Assembly: GCF_000478605.2 (NCBI RefSeq)
Contig: NZ_ASHX02000001.1
Coordinates: 2,271,895-2,335,894, forward strand
DNA: 64,000 nt
Direction: 5' to 3'
Origin: Streptomyces thermolilacinus SPC6
GTDB taxonomy: Bacteria; Actinomycetota; Actinomycetes; Streptomycetales; Streptomycetaceae
Part shown: positions 61,708-64,000 of the stretch, piece by piece
Position numbering within the stretch: the stretch's first letter is position 1
How the letters are laid out: the number at the start of each line of letters is the position of its first letter
Program-made: the position numbers and the translations under genes
Notes under the pieces: model-generated
What the model was told of the DNA's origin: nothing
What the model saw: the letters and a program-made list of their open reading frames with translations, nothing else
Database searches by the model: none

Positions 61708-63047
61708 CGGTCCAGCTGCTGTACGCCTCCAGCCTGTACGGCGCTGCGACGCTCGCCGCCGCCCTGGACGCGGGACTGCTGCCGGAGGCGGGGCGGCGGG
61801 TGCTGCTGGTCGCCAACAACGCGGCGGTGCCCGAGGCGACGCCGCCACTGGACCGGATGCCCGGGTTCGAGCGGCTGCGCGGCCGGTTCGACGCCGTACG
61901 GTCGTGGAACGAGGCGGTCGCGCCGCTGCATCCGGCGGGCTGGACGCCGCGCGCCGACGACGTGCCGCTGTGGGAGCGGTATCTGCGGCTGCTGTGGGGG
62001 CTCGGCTCGGAGCGGGTGGAGCTGGTGGTGGAGTCGTTGCAGGTGGCGCCCGCGCTGGCACTGGCGCGGCTGTTCCCGGACGCTCCGCTCGACGTGTACG
62101 CGGACGGGCTGATGAGCTACGGCCCGACGCGGGTGCGGCTCGACCCGCTGGTCGGGGAGCGGGTGCGGCGGGTGCTGCACCCGGAGCTGGTGCCGGGGCT
62201 GCGGCCGCTGCTGCTCGCGGAGTTCGGGGCGGAGCCGGTGGTGGTGCCGGAGGGCGCGTTCACGAAGGTGCTGGACGAGCTGGCCGGGGACGAGACGCTG
62301 CCGGAGGTACCGGACGAGGGCGGCGCGCTGCTGCTGGGGCAGTACCTGGCCGCGCTGGACATCCTCTCCCCCGCCGAGGAGGAAGCGCTGCACGTGCGGA
62401 TGGTGCGGGGCGCGGTCGCGCTCGGGCACCGGCGGCTGGGGTTCAAGCCGCACCCGGTGGCGCCGCCCTCCTGGTCGCGGGCGCTGGAGCGGGAGGCGGA
62501 GGCGCTGGGCGCGGAGCTGACGGTGCTGGAGCGCCCGGTCCTGGCGGAGGTCGTGTTCCGGCGGATGCGGCCCGGGCTGGTGGCGGGCTGCTTCTCGACG
62601 GCGCTGTTCACGGCGGCCCGGTTCCACGGCATCCCGGTGGCGCGGACCGGCACGGGGCTGCTGCTGGAGCGGCTCACCCCGTACGAGAACAGCAACCGGG
62701 TGCCGGTGACCCTCGCCGACGTGCTGCTGCCGGACCTGGACGCGGCCGGGCCGGGGGCGCCGCGCGCGGTGGACGCGGAGGTGACCGCGCTGGTCGAGGC
62801 GGTGGGGTACGCGATGCGGCCCCGGGTGCGCCCCGACCTGCGACCGGCGGCCGAGCGGCACCTGTCGGGCGCCGCCCCGGCGCAGGTGGCCCGGTACTTC
62901 CGCCGCCGCAGGCTCACCGCCCTGGGCCTCCCGGGCGGCCTGGCGGCCTCGGCGAACCCGACGGCCCGCCGCCTGGCGCGCCGCGCCCTGCGCCGGGCCC
63001 GCCGCCTCCCCGCCGTCGCCCGCCTCCGCCGCCGCCTGGCGTCCTGA
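61704..63047 (+). CDS. Alpha-2,8-polysialyltransferase family protein
   Basis: A 447-residue GT-B glycosyltransferase of the PF07388 type: D-G motif YADGLMSYGPTR (about 133), HP motif LGFKPHPVAPPS (about 250) and S motif GCFSTALFTAARF (about 295). The C-terminal 60 residues are Arg-rich. Polysialyltransferases elongate sialic-acid chains; in Streptomyces such proteins are tied to Kdn-containing teichulosonic acid. ATG 61704 is coupled to the GT2 stop. Confidence 0.85.
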   Translation: MTVQLLYASSLYGAATLAAALDAGLLPEAGRRVLLVANNAAVPEATPPLDRMPGFERLRGRFDAVRSWNEAVAPLHPAGWTPRADDVPLWERYLRLLWGLGSERVELVVESLQVAPALALARLFPDAPLDVYADGLMSYGPTRVRLDPLVGERVRRVLHPELVPGLRPLLLAEFGAEPVVVPEGAFTKVLDELAGDETLPEVPDEGGALLLGQYLAALDILSPAEEEALHVRMVRGAVALGHRRLGFKPHPVAPPSWSRALEREAEALGAELTVLERPVLAEVVFRRMRPGLVAGCFSTALFTAARFHGIPVARTGTGLLLERLTPYENSNRVPVTLADVLLPDLDAAGPGAPRAVDAEVTALVEAVGYAMRPRVRPDLRPAAERHLSGAAPAQVARYFRRRRLTALGLPGGLAASANPTARRLARRALRRARRLPAVARLRRRLAS

Positions 63048-63091
63048 GGTCCGGGGCCGCCGGACGGGGCGGGGCGGGGTGGGGACACGGT

Positions 63092-63910
63092 CTAGTCGGC
63101 CAGGGGCTCCTGGAGTTCGGTGACCCACTGGGAGCGGTCCTCCGGGCACTCCAGGTACAGCTCGCGGGCGTAGCCCGTGGAGCGGTGGCCGTGGGCGGTG
63201 GTCCAGGCGGTCAGGGCCTGGTGGGTGGAGACCACCTCGTCCATCGGCCCTCGGTGGATGACGGTCGCGGCGCGCTCTACGGGCGGCAGCTCCACGAAGT
63301 CCACGTCGGGGGCGTCGGCACCCGGCGGCACGATCATCCCGGCGTGGGCGAGGACCGCCCCGTCGCCGTCCGGGGCGTCCTCGTAGTACGTCAGGCCCGG
63401 GCCGAAGCCGGTGGCCCCGGCGGCCTCCAGGCGGGCGCACAGCTCCTGGTACAGGGAGCTGACGACGGGGCCGATGTCGGTGGGCGCGTAGCTCGCGGCG
63501 ACGCCGCTCAGCTCGGCCAGCCGCACGGCGGGAAGGCTCTTGACGACGACGTCCTGGTCGGACATGTGTCCCTCGCTCTCGATGGCCCGGAGCCTCGCCG
63601 CGACCTGCCCGAGCCGGGCGTTGGCCTCGGCGACCGCCGCCTCCAGCTCGGCCCGCCGCAGCCGCAGCATCCCGCGCAGCTCGTCCGCGCCGACCTCGTC
63701 GTCCACGATCGACCGCACCTGGTCGAGCGTGAAGCCGAGGTCCTTCAGCGCGATGACCCGGTTGAGCCGGGCCAGCTGTCCGGCCTCGTAGAACCGGTAG
63801 CCGCTGTACGGGTCGACATGGGCGGGCCGCAGCAGTCCGATGGCGTCGTAGTGGCGCAGCATGCGGACGGACACGCGGCCGTGCCGGGCGAAGTCTCCGA
63901 TGGTGAACAT
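63092..63910 (-). CDS. MerR-family regulator with GyrI-like effector domain
   Basis: A 272-residue activator: MerR HTH (FTIGDFARHGRVSVRMLRHYDAIGLLRPAHVDPYSGYRFYEAGQL), a coiled dimer helix (about 75-118) and a GyrI-like ligand-binding domain (about 125-270). Such BmrR/TipA-like proteins sense small hydrophobic or cationic molecules. GAAGG lies six bases before ATG 63910. Its target is not in the window. Confidence 0.92.
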   Translation of the reverse strand: MFTIGDFARHGRVSVRMLRHYDAIGLLRPAHVDPYSGYRFYEAGQLARLNRVIALKDLGFTLDQVRSIVDDEVGADELRGMLRLRRAELEAAVAEANARLGQVAARLRAIESEGHMSDQDVVVKSLPAVRLAELSGVAASYAPTDIGPVVSSLYQELCARLEAAGATGFGPGLTYYEDAPDGDGAVLAHAGMIVPPGADAPDVDFVELPPVERAATVIHRGPMDEVVSTHQALTAWTTAHGHRSTGYARELYLECPEDRSQWVTELQEPLAD

Positions 63911-64000
63911 GACGCCTTCCACGACACGGCCTCACACGGTGTCAGGGTCAAGCCCGGCCCGCAGGACGCCGCTCCCGGCCCCGCTCAGGCGCCGCCCGTG

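Noticed and set aside
61494..63935. An 813-codon minus-strand frame
   Set aside because: Antisense to the polysialyltransferase-like gene and frame-shifted within MerR; Arg-rich nonsense.
1..64000. tRNA, rRNA, IS elements or integrase/attachment sites
   Set aside because: None recognised by eye: no cloverleaf with a plausible anticodon arm, no transposase or integrase protein, and no target-site duplications.

Overview
The window is about 72-75% G+C by eye, with third positions almost always G or C, and has GTG/TTG starts, actinobacterial families (PccB/PccE, DUF397, PspC, LysR/MFS and SigQ-AfsQ pairs) and a gene order that, as I remember it, follows the Streptomyces coelicolor SCO4932-SCO4878 region. 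It is a Streptomyces chromosome core segment with small accessory insertions. No rRNA, tRNA, insertion sequence, phage or CRISPR array was seen.

Layout. 1-13.2 kb: hutH (cut by the window edge), a GAF-GGDEF protein, enoyl-CoA hydratase, class III adenylate cyclase, birA, then the acyl-CoA carboxylase set pccB-pccE and accA2 with BirA nearby to biotinylate it, maf, a TetR and a DeoR regulator. 13.4-19.2 kb: LpdA-type flavoprotein, a gamma-glutamylcyclotransferase, purine nucleoside phosphorylase and a phosphopentomutase-like mutase. 19.4-27.1 kb is accessory: two I36-type secreted proteins, a WhiJ-like XRE/DUF397/ATPase cluster, a lipoprotein, and helR preceded by a rifamycin-associated element. 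28-32.6 kb: deoC, an aldehyde dehydrogenase and its catalytically dead partner, uridine kinase. 32.8-38.5 kb: sigQ-afsQ1-afsQ2-lipoprotein, VanZ-like, PspC and small secreted proteins. 38.6-46 kb: adenosine deaminase, a serine-less alpha/beta-hydrolase, LysR/MFS, an L,D-transpeptidase, an ECF sigma factor and a STAS protein. 46.3-53.4 kb: deoA, cdd and a BMP-type nucleoside ABC importer. 53.4-54.4 kb: decayed repeat-rich DNA with a dead toxin-antitoxin pair. 54.4-63.1 kb: M20 amidohydrolase, then a nonulosonic-acid polymer cluster (NeuB-like synthase, NeuA-HAD fusion, polysialyltransferase-like enzymes, glycosyltransferases), then a MerR regulator.

How the genes work together. Nucleoside import (BMP, ATPase, two permeases), deamination (add, cdd), phosphorolysis (purine phosphorylase, deoA), sugar-phosphate isomerisation (mutase), aldol cleavage (deoC), acetaldehyde oxidation (ALDH pair) and uridine rephosphorylation (udk) are spread over 38 kb. 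Six of their promoters carry the same palindrome, CTACGCGCGTAG, usually just upstream of the -10 box. This predicts one regulon for the whole pathway. A second theme is promoters placed 6-7 bases before the start codon, which implies leaderless mRNAs.
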